DNA of 64,000 bases from Neolentinus lepideus HHB14362 ss-1 (Eukaryota > Basidiomycota > Agaricomycetes > Gloeophyllales > Gloeophyllaceae): assembly GCA_001632425.1 (NCBI GenBank), contig KV425579.1:220334-284333 (forward strand), written 5' to 3'. A program made the translations under genes and the position numbers. Position 1 is the stretch's first letter; every line of letters begins with the position of its first letter. This document shows, one piece after another, positions 34,324 to 46,394 of the stretch. Under the pieces are notes generated by a model that was not told the origin of the DNA, did not search any database, and worked only from the letters and a program-made list of their open reading frames with translations.

Positions 34324-37300
34324 TTATTCTTGACCGTGTTTCCTCCAAGCCCGTCCTGCGAGCATTGCTCTCGGGTCTTCATCAGAATCATAGACCTTGA
34401 GAATGGGCAGGCGTCGCACTGTAGCACCGGCAGCACTCATCGCAGCCGTGATGAGGGGCTGGAGCTCCTCAGACGGTAAGTCTTCGGCACATCTGGTCCA
34501 GCCACGAGTCTTGTTGCGGTAGTCTTTAGAGCCGAACTTTCCCTTGTCGTCAGATTCTTCAGCAGCTTTTCCTAGCCCTTTAGACTTGGGGGCCGTCAAG
34601 ATGGTCTTTCCATCCTTTTTTGATATGCCAGCTTGGCGGTTCATCCACTTCTTTAGGATGCGTTCAAGCTTTCGAAGCTGTTAGCAGAGATACAAATAGA
34701 GAACACTGGGCATACCGCGCATGCTGCAAGGCCAATAGCGCCAACTGGCAACATCTCCTTGCCGTCTTTATCGAGAAGCTCGTTGAGGAGAATATCTGAC
34801 CCGGACTTGAAGCAGGTGTAGTGATACGCCAACGTACTGCACACGAACGGCGAGCACAAGACCCCCATCCACATCTATCATATGTCAGCATTGTATCACG
34901 TTGCAGCTGAGAACTCACTTTAGGATTGATGTGGCTTGTATCAGAGAAAACGAACCGCCAGTTCTGCAGTTGCTCTGTAGCAAAATCGACACGAGCGCTA
35001 TAGATGGCATATTCCTCGGCATGCTTTCGGAAGTAAGAGTCGATGACGGAAATTGCTGCCGTGCCAAAGCCGCTTCTCCACTCATAGATCTTTTGCCTCA
35101 TCTATGAGCGCCGACAGCGTATTAGTCATATGGGCTAAGGGGAAATAATTCGCACTCACCCGGTTGTAAATTGCATCCTTCGCGCGGATCGTGATAGGGC
35201 CATAGTCCTTGCGGAAAATATGATTATATGCTGCCTGAAGTACAGGTACCAGTCGACTGTCGTCGATCAGCCATGGATCGGGCCGAGTTCCCATCCATCG
35301 AAGGACCGTGGCAATGAAAGCCTGGATCCATAAAGGATTTGCACCAATCCCGTTTGGCAATCCCTTATTCTTGATCTTTCCTGCGCGGACCGGTCCATCG
35401 ACATCTGACTCTTGCTGACTGGTCTCGTCATCTGAACTGCTAATCACGATCGCGTCGCCATCGTCATCGGGAATAGATATTTTGTCAACTACTTCCTTCT
35501 TGACGACTGCCCTGTCAGTGGGCTTCCCGGACAGCTGCAAAGAGTCCAGCGCATACAGCGTGAATCTCACTATGTATTGGTATGTGCTTACCTGAGATTT
35601 CTCTATTTTCCGAAGTTCCTGCCCATTCCCATCACGATTAATGATGTTCGATGCCATCTGTGGGAACATTCAACAACGTAAGAGGTAGACCTCATCTGCA
35701 AAGAGCTTACCATGTTTGTAGTACGCTTCCGAGGCTTGATTGGCATTGGCGTCATGAGCACACCATCAGAATTGTTTGTAGAGGCACCCGGAGCTGGAAA
35801 TTTGGGTGCGTTGGTGATGGCCACCAAATTCTAGAATAATATGAGATGAAGTGTGTAATAGATAATGTAGGGTAACTGACTTTTTGTGTGAGACGCACAA
35901 TGGGTGTCTTCTCAGGCGATGCCTTTGCGGCCTCCTGTTCACCGGTTTCATCCTCTTCGAGACGAGCCATGTCATCCAACAGCACAGTGTCCTCAGACTC
36001 AGATTCCGATTGCAGCTCATCATTTGTTTTAGTGATGGGATGCCCAAATGTGCTGGTCGAACTGTAGTACCACAAAAGACCTGGTGCTGGCTGCTCATGA
36101 ATGCCATTCCCCATAGTCACGAATGGACCACGTCCGGCAGTAGTCACCAGGGGAGAATTAAGGGATTGGCCACCAAGCAAAGCAACATTGCGTTTACCTC
36201 CGAACTTGTTATACTTATCACCTAGCGGGGCATTTCCCATTTTCCCAGTGTCTGACTCAGAAGCGACTTGGGACTGATTACGATCAGACCTAAAGATATA
36301 ATCACGTGTGAAATCGAAGTGATGATCCATGTGAGCTGCCGCCGGACGTACCAGCCATGATTCACAGGTGTATTCTGGTCTACTTGCTCTTCAGATCTCG
36401 TGTATGCCATGATTGCCTGGCTCAAGGACTGCTCTTTCCCCTTCCCCTTCCCCTTCCCGCCATGGAACAGGCGGCTGTCACTGCTCAAATCAGCAATTCG
36501 GCTGCACTGCTCTTCGACAGCAGCACGAAAGGAAGAGTTTCGCTGTGTTGATGTCTTCGTCTTCTTGGGAAGTTGAAACTGGAGTGCATCCTGTGAGTCA
36601 TCTGTATCTAGCCCCATTGTTGCCCCATCATTTTGCCCGGACAGCTGGCTTGAACGGTCGTCCATCTCCACATCCGAAGACTCGTCGATAGTCTGCCTCC
36701 TCGTGTCTCTAGAACCAGCAGCAACACCGTTGGAAGCTCTGGCACCCTGTTCAGCTCGAGAGACTTGGATCCTGGGAGTGGGGACGTCCGAGAGACTAGA
36801 TGACCACCCCACAGAGTCTGCATGCTCGCGTAAGTCTGCTACAGCATATGATCGCTTCAGCGGACGTGGGGTATGATGTCTTTCCAGCTGGGTGACCCGA
36901 TTTGCCCTACGCTCCCTATCCTTCTCGGCAGCCTCCTCCTCCATGGCAGCCAAGTTTAGCTGCACGGTCTTCCTTTGAGCCTCTTCGTCAACGAGAGCCT
37001 GCTCCTTAGCCTTCCTAGTGTCCTCCTTCGTCTTCCTAGCATCCTCTTTTGCCTTCTTTACGGCAGCCTTCTCCCTCTGGACCTGGGCGTTTTGTTCATC
37101 TCGAGCCTTCTTTGCTTCGGCCTTGACCTTTCTGGCCTGCTCATCCCTCTCCGCCTTCTCCACCTTCTTCCTCTCCCTCTCCCTCTCCCGTTCCTCCTTC
37201 GCCATCTCCTTCATCTTTTTAGCTGCTGCGATCTCCTCTGGACTACGACGCGGCTTTTTCTTCAGTGCCTCACCTCCTTCCAAAGACGCGTTGGGCTGCC

Positions 37301-37445
37301 TGTAGGTTTTTGAGTTTTTCCTCGTCTGCATCATCCACTGAACTAAAGAAAGTGCTGATTGGATTAAAGACCAAATGGTGAGTGTTTGTGATGTCAAATT
37401 GGAGTCAGTGAAAGTAGTGCTGACGTGGCTTGAAAGGAAGTTCAA
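34324..37445 (-). CDS. Transposon passenger gene: coiled-coil protein with conserved C-terminal domain
   Basis: Minus-strand gene with about eight exons whose joins are all in phase. The N-terminal part has a long Lys/Glu/Arg-rich coiled coil (from KKKPRRSPEEIAAAKKMKE, about 37265, to about 36960). A Ser/Asp-rich linker with VEMDDRSSQLSG and a GKGKGKGK stretch follows. The next exons carry GNGQELRKIEKSQ and an acidic IVISSSDDE patch. A folded C-terminal domain comes last: NPLWIQAFIATVLRWMG, RAKDAIYNR, IYEWRSGFGTAAISVIDSYF, LQNWRFVFSDTSHINPK, WMGVLCSPFVCSTLAYHY, LPVGAIGLAACA, LRKLERILKKW. The domain resembles proteins often found beside Plavaka transposases in agaric genomes (from memory; possibly the DUF6532 group, unsure). 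Start ATG at 37445 is uncertain. No stop or frameshift was found. Confidence 0.7.
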
Positions 37446-37589
37446 TACGGCAGCTTACGCAAACTTTCAAGTTGCCGTACGGTGGCGCTACTAGTCCAAA
37501 CCTGTAGATTTGTCTAAGTCATGCAATAGTACTAGTACAAGCGCGATTCTGCTTGATTTATCAATACTACTATCCGGACGCTGACACTA

Positions 37590-39747
37590 ATGATAAGTTC
37601 TCCACTCCGTCGTCTTTTCTCCCCAACGAGAGCCGCCTCACCTGGCTTCAAATGTACTATCTGTGGAAAGTCTTGCCGCAGTGCAGGAGGACTAAAGAAG
37701 CACAGTCAANNNNNNNNNNNNNNNNNNNNNNNNNNNNNNNNNNNNNNNNNNNNNNNNNNNNNNNNNNNNNNNNNNNNNNNNNNNNNNNNNNNNNNNNNNN
37801 NNNNNNNNNNNNNNNNNNNNNNNNNNNNNNNNNNNNNNNNNNNNNNNNNNNNNNNNNNNNNNNNNNNNNNNNNNNNNNNNNNNNNNNNNNNNNNNNNNNG
37901 ACACCACCATCCCCACCCATCATTCCACAGGTGCTAGAGCCTTCCGAGCGCACTTCCCCACCCTTGGAACCTTACGATCAGCCTAATACTGTGGCTCCCT
38001 CTGACTCAGAGTCCATGAACGTATTTTTTTCTCGATCGGCCTCTGTGTCTTGTTTAACAACACCTGATCCGAATGTAGCGTGCTGCAAGGATGACAACAG
38101 TGCCCAATCAGCTCTGTCCCCCCTCTCTTCGATATTCGGCAGTGCTCCTGATTATGCGGATAACATATTCCATCCCAACTTCTATGACTACGCCGACATG
38201 AATCCTTTTGCTCCAATTGATGAGGACTCCGATGAAGAGCTGTCCCCATACGAGGAGGAAGACATTGTGGATCATCGAGAGGATAGAGCAGGCAACAGCT
38301 CGACAGGCAGCTTCCGTCCTGACAGAGTCGATGCTGCTACCAGCGGCGACCCATGTCGCATACAGACAATCCACCACCCCGACTTAAATGGTATGTACGC
38401 ATAGATTTACCCTTCTCGTGATGCTCTAAATGACATTTTCACTGGTAGGGACGCCCTGCACTCCGGAAGGACAACCTTTGCCACCTAGCCCACCGCCGAC
38501 AGAGCCAATGTCAAAGCCAAAACGGGCGCAGTCACTACCCTCTTCAGAGTCGCCGCCTTCATCGCCGCCTCCAGCGTCTGCTTATGACAATCCTTGGCGG
38601 CCATATGCGAACAAAGCTGCCTTTGAGTTGGCCGACTTTCTATTTACTCAGGAACAGATGTCCGCCAAGAAGATCGACACACTCTTGGGTATATGGGCAT
38701 CATCTGCGGCGCAGTATGGTGCTGATGCCCCATTCCGCGATGCCCGTCAATTGTACAAGACGATTGATTCATCAGTGATGGGCGATGTTAAGTGGCAATC
38801 ATTTGACATTAAGTATAGCGGGCCTCGACCTCAGCATGACGTTCCTGGCTGGATGTCTGCTGGTTACGAGGTTTGGTACCGGGACCCTCTCAAGATTTCG
38901 CACTGGATGCTCGCAAACCCCGATTATAATGGCGAGATTGACTATTGTGCCAAACAAGAGTTCACGCCTGATGGTCAGCGGCGGCTGAAAGATTTCATGT
39001 CAGGTGACTGGGCATGGAGTCAGTCAGTAAGTAATTCTTCGTTACTTATAGAGCGCTAACAAATTTCTTTGGATTAGAGTAAGATAGCTACGGATCCCAA
39101 CACTCACGGCTCTGCGTTTGTCCCTGTCATTCTCGGCAGCGACAAGACTACAGTATCAGTTGGTACTGGACATAATGAGTACTATCCATTGTACATGATG
39201 CTTGGTAATCACCACAACAATGTGCGACGTGCACATCGCAACGCTGTTGCAGTCATCGGATTCCTGGCAATTCCAAAAAGTAAGTCTCTTTTCATGATGA
39301 GGATAGGGTTACTCATTCATATCTTTGTGTATAGCCGATCGACAGTACAAGGACGACGTGAAGTTTCGTAAATTTCGCCGACAACTATTCCACGTCTCAA
39401 TTTCAAGAATTCTCCAGAGCCTCAAGCCTGGTATGACAAACCCGGAAGTGACACTCTGCGCTGATGGCGCATTTCGTCGCGTTATTTATGGGCTTGGGCC
39501 CTATATTGCTGACTACCCTGAGCAAGCTCTTCTTGCCTGTATCGTGCAGGGTTGGTGTCCGAAGTACGTTGACATCTGCGTAGTCTTTCCGCTCACTAAC
39601 ATCGCTTCCAGATGTACAGCACGCAGAGGGAGCCTGGAAGGAGATGGAATCAATATTCGACGCTGGTGTGAGCACACCGAGGCTTTAGTCGAGTCCCTGG
39701 ATCTCGGAACATTATGGGATGAGTATGGCATTGTTGGTGATATTGTG
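37590..39747 (+). CDS. Plavaka-type transposase, N-terminal half
   Basis: Begins MISSPLRRLF and contains a C2H2-type finger (FKCTICGKSCRSAGGLKKHS) interrupted by the N gap. After the gap come an acidic/Ser-rich stretch and the conserved Plavaka body: AFELADFLFTQEQMSAKKID, MGDVKWQSFDIKYSGPRP, MLANPDYNGEIDY, FMSGDWAWSQS, THGSAFVPVILGSDKTTVS, GHNEYYPLYMMLGNHHNNVR, FRKFRRQLFH, CADGAFRRVIYGLGPYIADY, PEQALLACIVQGWCPK. Introns near 38394-38448, 39028-39077, 39280-39334 and 39563-39611 join in phase. The last exon ends DEYGIVGDIV at 39747, where a 6.7-kb intron-like interval begins. The family is defined by this region; catalytic residues were not mapped. Confidence 0.9.
37710..37899. other. Assembly gap (190 N)
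   Basis: Run of N inside the zinc-finger exon of the transposase. The open frame before the gap (from 37590) and the frame after it (TPPSPPIIPQVL) are not the same modulo 3 if the gap is really 190 bases. So either the true length differs or an intron lies within. Confidence 0.98.
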
Positions 39748-40198
39748 GTGTGTATCTCTTTCTTTTGCTGTGATGTTATTCTATTTTTGTTCGTCGAGAA
39801 ACCTTTGTTCTTTTTTTCTGTCTGCTGCCGCTTCCCGACAAGCAGCAAATGGACTTTTGAAGGATAGATGCCTATGGGAAGGCGCTCAAATCATACGCAC
39901 AAGGAAGAGAATGTGCTCCTTAGCGTGGAGCAGAGACTTCCGGCCTTGCTAATCTCGTCAAGTCCTCCGTTCCGACCACCACTTCCTTTACTGTTCTACC
40001 ATCCTCATATATACTTGCTGCCATAGCCTGCAAGCCGCAAAGGGTTCTCTCTGAGCTATACACGGCTCACGTCTACTCTACCGCCCGCTTCGAAGGCGCC
40101 AACACTGGGGCAGCAGCAGCTTCATCCGTTCGAATTCTCAATTCAAGTTAGCTCCTTTCTATATCGCCACCGGACAGGCGTTGCTATCGGTAGCCACC

Positions 40199-41071
40199 AT
40201 GTCGCCACGCCCTATTCTCAAAAGAGATCCACCCTCCACCATCGCGTCAAATCCCCTTCCATTTGCGACATGTCCCACTCTCTTCTCCCCGAAAGTCCAC
40301 TTTCCGCCCACGCCGACCATGACCTCCACCCACCCGACGCACTCGCCGTTCACCTATGACAGAGCACCTATCATTGTATCGCCCAACGTGTGCACGCTGC
40401 CTGAACGCGGCGGGCGAGAAGTCTATTCAGGCGAGCGGCAGGATCGGAGTGTGGAGAGGCCCAGAGGTCGGTCGAGGGACAGGAAGGCAGTTAGCATTAA
40501 GGGCAGCTACTTTCATCCCCGTGCATACGAGGCGTGCGAGGCGGAACTACCTGCTGGTCACACCGGTGTGGTCGACGCGGACTGCGATGTTGAATCGATG
40601 ACCCCGCTCCCCACCACGATTCCCCTCCCGCCACCACTCGTTCACGACATCTCCTCGTCCGAGTCCGACGAGTCCGATGTCACCACACCTCCCGATATTC
40701 ATTCCGAGGCTCCACCGTCCCTATCTTTCGCGTCCGCATGTAAATCCCAATATCCTAATTCTCACTATCACCCGTCGCTCAACACCGCGTTCACTTCCCA
40801 AGCGGAAATGAATTCCGCACTGGCCTTCTTGCCATATCCTCCTTCGCCCGTTCGGGAACGGACGCTCAAGCTCATGGAGGACCAGAGAAAATGGAATCCT
40901 ACTCCTTCACCCAAGTGTGACTCCAGCATCATCTGTATGTTGTCATGGCTCTGTTACTCTCGATTGGGCTCACTCAAGTATATAGTTATCATCAATACCG
41001 CCGCCGCCACTTCCGATTTCGGCATCGGTGAGATGAAGGGAATTGACGATTATGGCTCTTATGTATCATGA
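40199..41071 (+). CDS. Proline-rich hypothetical protein gene carried inside the transposase intron
   Basis: An open frame of about 290 codons starting MSPRPILKRDPPS, with a conserved-looking N-terminus (LPFATCPTLFSPKVHFPPTP, FTYDRAPIIVSPNVCTLPER), then KGSYFHPRAYEACEAEL, an acidic SSSESDESD patch and LAFLPYPPSPVRERTLKLME. This arrangement occurs in an agaricomycete family of unknown function that I recall from other genomes. The frame is undamaged up to about 40918; after that it either splices or reads on to a stop at 41071, and the usual C-terminus is not seen. It sits in the 39748-46492 interval with two clearly broken genes, so it is probably a captured, 3'-truncated host gene. Confidence 0.5.
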   Translation: MSPRPILKRDPPSTIASNPLPFATCPTLFSPKVHFPPTPTMTSTHPTHSPFTYDRAPIIVSPNVCTLPERGGREVYSGERQDRSVERPRGRSRDRKAVSIKGSYFHPRAYEACEAELPAGHTGVVDADCDVESMTPLPTTIPLPPPLVHDISSSESDESDVTTPPDIHSEAPPSLSFASACKSQYPNSHYHPSLNTAFTSQAEMNSALAFLPYPPSPVRERTLKLMEDQRKWNPTPSPKCDSSIICMLSWLCYSRLGSLKYIVIINTAAATSDFGIGEMKGIDDYGSYVS

Positions 41072-41970
41072 ACCGTTTATGGATTTTTCTATGGCGCGCA
41101 GCCACTGTTTCTGGCACTGGTGGCTCTTCTGATCGAGTAAGTAATTCTCGGTCTTTTCATTGACATTGATGTCAACGTTTCATGTAGCCCTCTTTCTCTG
41201 AGGCAGTCCGGGTCTCTAACCAACAGCGAACATCAAATGCACGTGCTACCAGGCCTGACTCAACATCACACTGGGAATCACAGCTCCCTACCGTCTGTGA
41301 GTCTCTACGCTCCAGCGGTGCCAGGGCTTTTGTCTAGGGTTAGGGTCCATTGGCCGCACAAGTTGTGTCACCACCAACCAGTGTCCCCTCATGCCTGCCT
41401 TGACATTCCTCATGCACTGTCAGGGAGATCAGTCATAGTGACTATCCTATTGTTCTTTGTGACTTTCCTCAGGCACAGATCTACATGTCGTCTTTCAGTG
41501 TGCTGTTTCTGTCAGCATCATTGCATGTGAAGACAATGCTCAGTGGGCTATGGTGATGAGCAGCTATCATCCTCAGTTGTCTAATTGTTCTACAGACCCG
41601 TCTCCTTTAAAGCATATGCCTACTCGAGCTCAGACACCTTTCAATCCACCATCTATTGCATGGTCGTCCCTGCTACCTTCCCTGCGCCCATTATCTCACC
41701 GCCGTACCAAACTGAAAGACGCCGCACAGTCAGAATTGTCAAGGGCACGTTACGCGAGGTCTCACCAAGAACGCCCGTGGCTCCATCGAAACTATCTATG
41801 CCAAAATGCAGGATAAATGCCTGTCTGGCGTCAAGTTGGTGATGCTGGGATGACCAGGGGATTCAGAGCGGGTGACACATATATGGTATACAGAGGTAGC
41901 TGCAGCGCATCTGTGGTACAGAAAAGGCCCAGGCCAGAGCTTGTCGCAGCCCCGCCCCACGTCCTCCTCC
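41072..41970. other. Decayed gene pieces between the captured genes
   Basis: Short coding-like fragments with stops between them, for example ACEDNAQWAMVMSSYHPQLS with STDPSPLKHMPT (about 41530-41610) and RRTVRIVKGTLREVSPRTP (about 41720-41780, another frame). They read like one host protein broken by frameshifts. I cannot name it. Confidence 0.4.
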
Positions 41971-41974
41971 CGCC

Positions 41975-44865
41975 TGGTGTCGCACTGCTGACATCGCGCT
42001 CTCCTTCGTCCTTCCCGTGATATGGTCGTGCGATGCCGATGACCCCTACGAACACCAGCAACCTCTACCTCTTTGGCGGCTTTGTGCACGAGATGGTGTG
42101 AAGCAACTTGTATCTGTTGAGCGTGTGTGACCTGTTGGCGACATTCATCCAGACCGGGGGGGAGGTCCCGTCGCCCCGGGTCGGGCATGCATCGGCGCTT
42201 GTGAGCAATGTACTGATCGTTTGGGGAGGGGACATGAAGACGAATAATAAAGCCCGACTGACTGATAAGCTGGACGACGGGTTGTATCTATTGAATCTTG
42301 GTGAGTGGTACCTTCTCCACTGCATGATCAGTTCTTGACTATTGGTGCAGTTTCAAGAGAATGGACTCAGGTCAGCATCCAGGGCCCCAATCCAGTTGGT
42401 CGGTATGGCCATGCGGTGACCATGGTCGGTTCCAAATTTTTCGTCTTTGGAGGCCAAGTAGATGGTCAATTCTTGAACGACCTCTGGGCTTTCGATCTCA
42501 ATTCCTGTGTGTGGAATCATCTATCTTGTGTTAGATAACGCTGACAATACCACTCATACAGTGCGAGCGAAAGCTACTTGGGAACTCTTCGAACCTTCAT
42601 CTGGCCTCAAACCGGCACACCAGACAGGCCATGTATGTATAAACTACGGCGATCGTGTAATAGTGTGCGTGATATCCTGGGATACTTTATCGTGCCAAAT
42701 TGACACTTATCAAAACATTTATATCCCAGTTTCGGTGGTACTGATGGCCAGGACCACTACAATGATACCTGGGAGTTTAATCTCACCACCCACAAGTGGA
42801 CTGAGCTACAGTGTATCGGCTACATGCCGGCTCCTCGGGAAGGGAACGCAGCGGCATTGGTTGACGATGTTATGTACATATTTGGTGGTAGGGGTGTTGA
42901 TGGCAAAGATCTGGGTGATTTGGCTGTGTTCAAGATCACAAGTGAGCTGGCACAGGTCTCCTGGTTACACTCAACCTCAATGACTGATGACCATCATAGA
43001 CAACCGGTGGTTCATGTTCCAAAACATGGGCCCTTCACCGAGTGGCCAGTCGGGGCATGCTATGGCGGCGATGGGTGCCAGAGTGTTTGTCCTTGGTGGA
43101 GAGTCGTATGTGCCGTCAAAACCGGAGGACACGACCCTTATACATGTTCTGGATACAAGTGCATGACGTGTTTACCCCCCGTCGCACTTCGTCTAACAGT
43201 ATCTTAGAGCACATCAAATACCCTGATCCTAGCAGCAAAGTTTCCACAGTCGAACGGTCCATCAGGAGCGGGACGGAAATCTTCCATCGGTACAGCACAG
43301 GGGCCCGGAGGCCTGCAGTCTTCGTCACCGCAACCGAGTTCGGTGATCAACGGACGGTTGATGTCGCCTTCCATCCAGGGGCAGGACTCAAATGAGGAGC
43401 TCCTACATGCGATGTCACCTCCGGGCACCCGGCCTGCTGTGAAGCCAATCAACGGTACAGCTCAGCCGCCGTTCCCCAGTAGTGCCAAGGGCAAGGCACC
43501 TATACGACCCAGTCGGGATGACCAGGAGGCTGTCACTGACGATGGTCACAATGCCGCCACTTCTGAGTCAGTTCTCAGAGAATGAGCTGTGTCTCCTGAG
43601 CAGGTGCAGGCGCGTGTGAAGAGTCCGCCAAGTCGGGGGGTTTCGCCCACTGGTCCAGTTGATCCTTATGGGATCCAGCCTGTGAACATGGCCAGTGTGG
43701 CGATGGCGAAGAACGGCCTTGCTGTGAGGAGTCCTTCACCCATCGTGGATCGCAGCAAGGCTCCAGTCAATGCCTTCTACAATCCCACTTCTGGATCACC
43801 TACAATCCCTAATGGCTACGGTCATATTCGCCCTGGTTCGACAGGTAAGCAGGAGGCAGCTTACTACAGGGCTAAGTTAGCTGCTTATGAGGCGAGTGCG
43901 GAAGGTGATTTGTCTCGGATAGAACACGGGAGGGTTCTTGAGCTTGAGCGGCAGTTGTCCAGCATGATGTCCTCCGCTGCAGTCAAATATCGCAAGATAG
44001 CGGAGCTTGATGATTCTCTCGCCCTGCAGACAACCTTGCTGGAGGAGGCTGAGGCACGGGCTGCAGATTCTTCCAAACGTGCAGAGATGATGGAAGAGTC
44101 TCATGAAAAGGTCGTGCGGGAGCATTCGTCGCTATCGGAGAGAGCGATTGCTCTTGAGGCTGCTGTCCGTGATCACGCTGATCAGTTGTTAATGCATAAA
44201 TCGGCTTTGGAGCAGAAGGAAGCTGAGCATGCCCATTTGGAGTCTGAGGTGGAGGAACTTAGCCATTCACTCGATCAGGATGTCCGTGCATTGGAGCAGA
44301 CTCGGGCAGCCTTGGAGGCCGCGTCAAGTCAGTCCGATGAGGTTGACGCCCAGCAGCAGCATACCTGGGAGCAACTCAAACAGATGGAGTCTGATTTTGT
44401 AGATCTTCACGGAGAGCTCGAAGCTCGTACCTCGGAAGTCGAAGCCCTGAGGCGTCGACTGGTCGAAACAGAAAACTCTTGGGCCCGGTCCCGCGAAGAG
44501 GCTGATGCATTCCGAGTGCTTACAACTGGTAGCATTGGAGAGTTGTTAGACTCACACTGTCGCCTCAAGGCCGATGAGGATCGTATGATGTGGGGTCACG
44601 CAGAGAAGATCCATGTTTTGGATGAGGAGACCATTTCGCTACGTGTGATGTTGAAGGAGTCGTTGTCAGCGTCTCAGTGATACCAAAAAGGAGCTGGGTC
44701 AAGAACGCCAGTGGATTCGCAAAATCAAATCCGATAGGATGGCCGCTCCATGCTCAAGTTGTCAGTTTGCGTGTTCAACTCTTGAATGCTCTCACGGATA
44801 GTGGGCGTATGCGGAAGGATCTCATTGCTAAGGAATCAGAACTCAGGCCCGTCCCAACTCTTTGA
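41975..44865 (+). pseudogene. Tea1-like kelch-repeat/coiled-coil pseudogene
   Basis: Kelch blades follow one another: [108 protein letters not shown] Pro/Ser-rich linker and a long coiled coil (43850-44670) come next, the layout of fungal Tea1/Kel1 cell-end proteins that link microtubules to polarity sites. It is broken. TGA codons stand in frame at 42018-42020 (before YGRA), 42099-42101 (before SNLYL) and 43583-43585 (before AVSPEQ), at places where relatives have Arg as far as I recall. The frame also shifts after 44677. The whole piece lies inside the transposase intron interval. Confidence 0.8.
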
Positions 44866-45119
44866 CCATCTCCCCACTCCTATGAACGCTGCCAGCTCTT
44901 TGATCACCTCAAGGACGATCCTGTGTGCTTCTTTGCACTCACGCAGCCTACAAACCCCCACACCCAAATCATCCGGCAATTATGTCTCGGCATCTTCCAC
45001 CTCATCATATTCTCATTCCTTGCCTTCATCTAGTTTCACACTATCCTCTAGTACGAATGATGGATCTTCTACTGGCTCACCTCTGTTCGATCAAGACAAC
45101 CCGTCGCAGGTAGTAACAC

Positions 45120-46394
45120 AGCCTTCTCGGCTCAGCCGAAGAAGCTTTACCACATCATCTCCAACCTGGAAGATAAGATCAAGCTTCACGAGGACAATGA
45201 CGGAGTGAATGGTGATGGCAGTGTCATACGGGATGGACCCACGAGGGGCAGAGGCGTTGTTCTGAAGGCTAGGAATTGGAAGGACCCAAAAGAAAAGTCT
45301 GAGCCGGAAAAGTGAGGGCCCACATTGAAGAACGCAAGTGGTGAGTCCCTTTCTCATCTTCTACGTGATGCGCTCTCATCACCTTGATAGGCTGGCAGAT
45401 ATGATGCATAACCTCCTCGAGATATCGCCCACTCCCAGTGCCCCCGCCTCCTTGCGCAATATCCCGCAGAAGTACATCAAAATTCTCCACCTCTGGACGC
45501 ATGGTTTCCACAAGCTGCTTGAGAGTCTCTGTCGGTCTTCTTGGTATTCAGTCCTCACCTTTGAAAACCTCCAAATGTTTCTTACTATGCCTGTCCCTTC
45601 TATCATGATGCTGACCTACTCGAGGAGAAGACCTTGGACAGCCATCACCTAATCTGGTTAGAAGCCCTTCGAGACCTCGCACGCTATGCAAAGGCAGGCT
45701 ATCTATGTTCGATGACTGCTACGCTGTACCTTTCCCTTCTCGGTCCTCAATTCGCTCACTAGTACATTAATTGATCGACTCGCCCTGCCCGCTTCCCATT
45801 CCCTCCTGCTCTGTTCGACAATGTCTACACCAACTGCAACAACTACAGGAAGAATGACTTGTTGATTCGCACCACCATCTCGGATGCAAGCCCGTATCAC
45901 CGTCGTGTGCATGCCATCAACTTGCCCAGCGCTGAGTGTTGCCGAACCCAGTCAACGGTCAGTGCATATGCTGAAGTCCATGCATGGCTACCCACATTGA
46001 ATTTGACATGTCTAGTGAACATTAGCCTCTTGAAACCAGAAGAATACACTACAAAAGACTCAAGAAAAACGCCCTCACCAGCCGACCCGGGAACACCTCG
46101 CAAGCATCGCTACCATCCATGATTAATCCCACCCCGCACCCAGCGTCTACCACTCGAACACGCCACATGCCGCGCAACACCAGTCAGAGTACGGGATGCT
46201 CGAGCATTGGAGTGGCGGCTGGGCGTGCAATGGACACCGAGCCTGAGAAGCAGAGGTGGAGGGGCATCACGTGGGAGTGGTACGCCACCACGCTTGCTTG
46301 GAAGCTGGTCGAGGGGAAGCTTCACCATCTAATTAGGTCCGCCTTTGTCGGAGCTAGATCTATGGCTCATCTTTGGCGTCCGATGTCTAGCTGA
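45120..46394 (+). pseudogene. EST1/SMG7-type domain fragment (pseudogene)
   Basis: Broken pieces in several frames resemble the N-terminal 14-3-3-like and helical region of fungal EST1/SMG7-type proteins: KKLYHIISNLEDKIKLHEDN (about 45140), RLADMMHNLLEISPTPSAPA with SLRNIPQKYIKILHLWTHGF (about 45388-45510), HKLLESLCRSS, a WLEALRDLARYAKAG stretch (about 45658), and EPEKQRWRGITWEWYATTLA with GKLHHL (about 46220-46335). Between them stops and frameshifts are frequent. Intact family members work in telomere maintenance or nonsense-mediated decay. The fragment ends just before the right edge of the transposase intron. Confidence 0.6.

Noticed and set aside
36975..37313. Hydrophobic plus-strand open frames that look like membrane proteins
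   Set aside because: They are antisense to the Lys/Glu-rich coiled coil of the passenger gene. The reverse complement of AAG/GAG codons gives Leu/Phe/Ser-rich frames.
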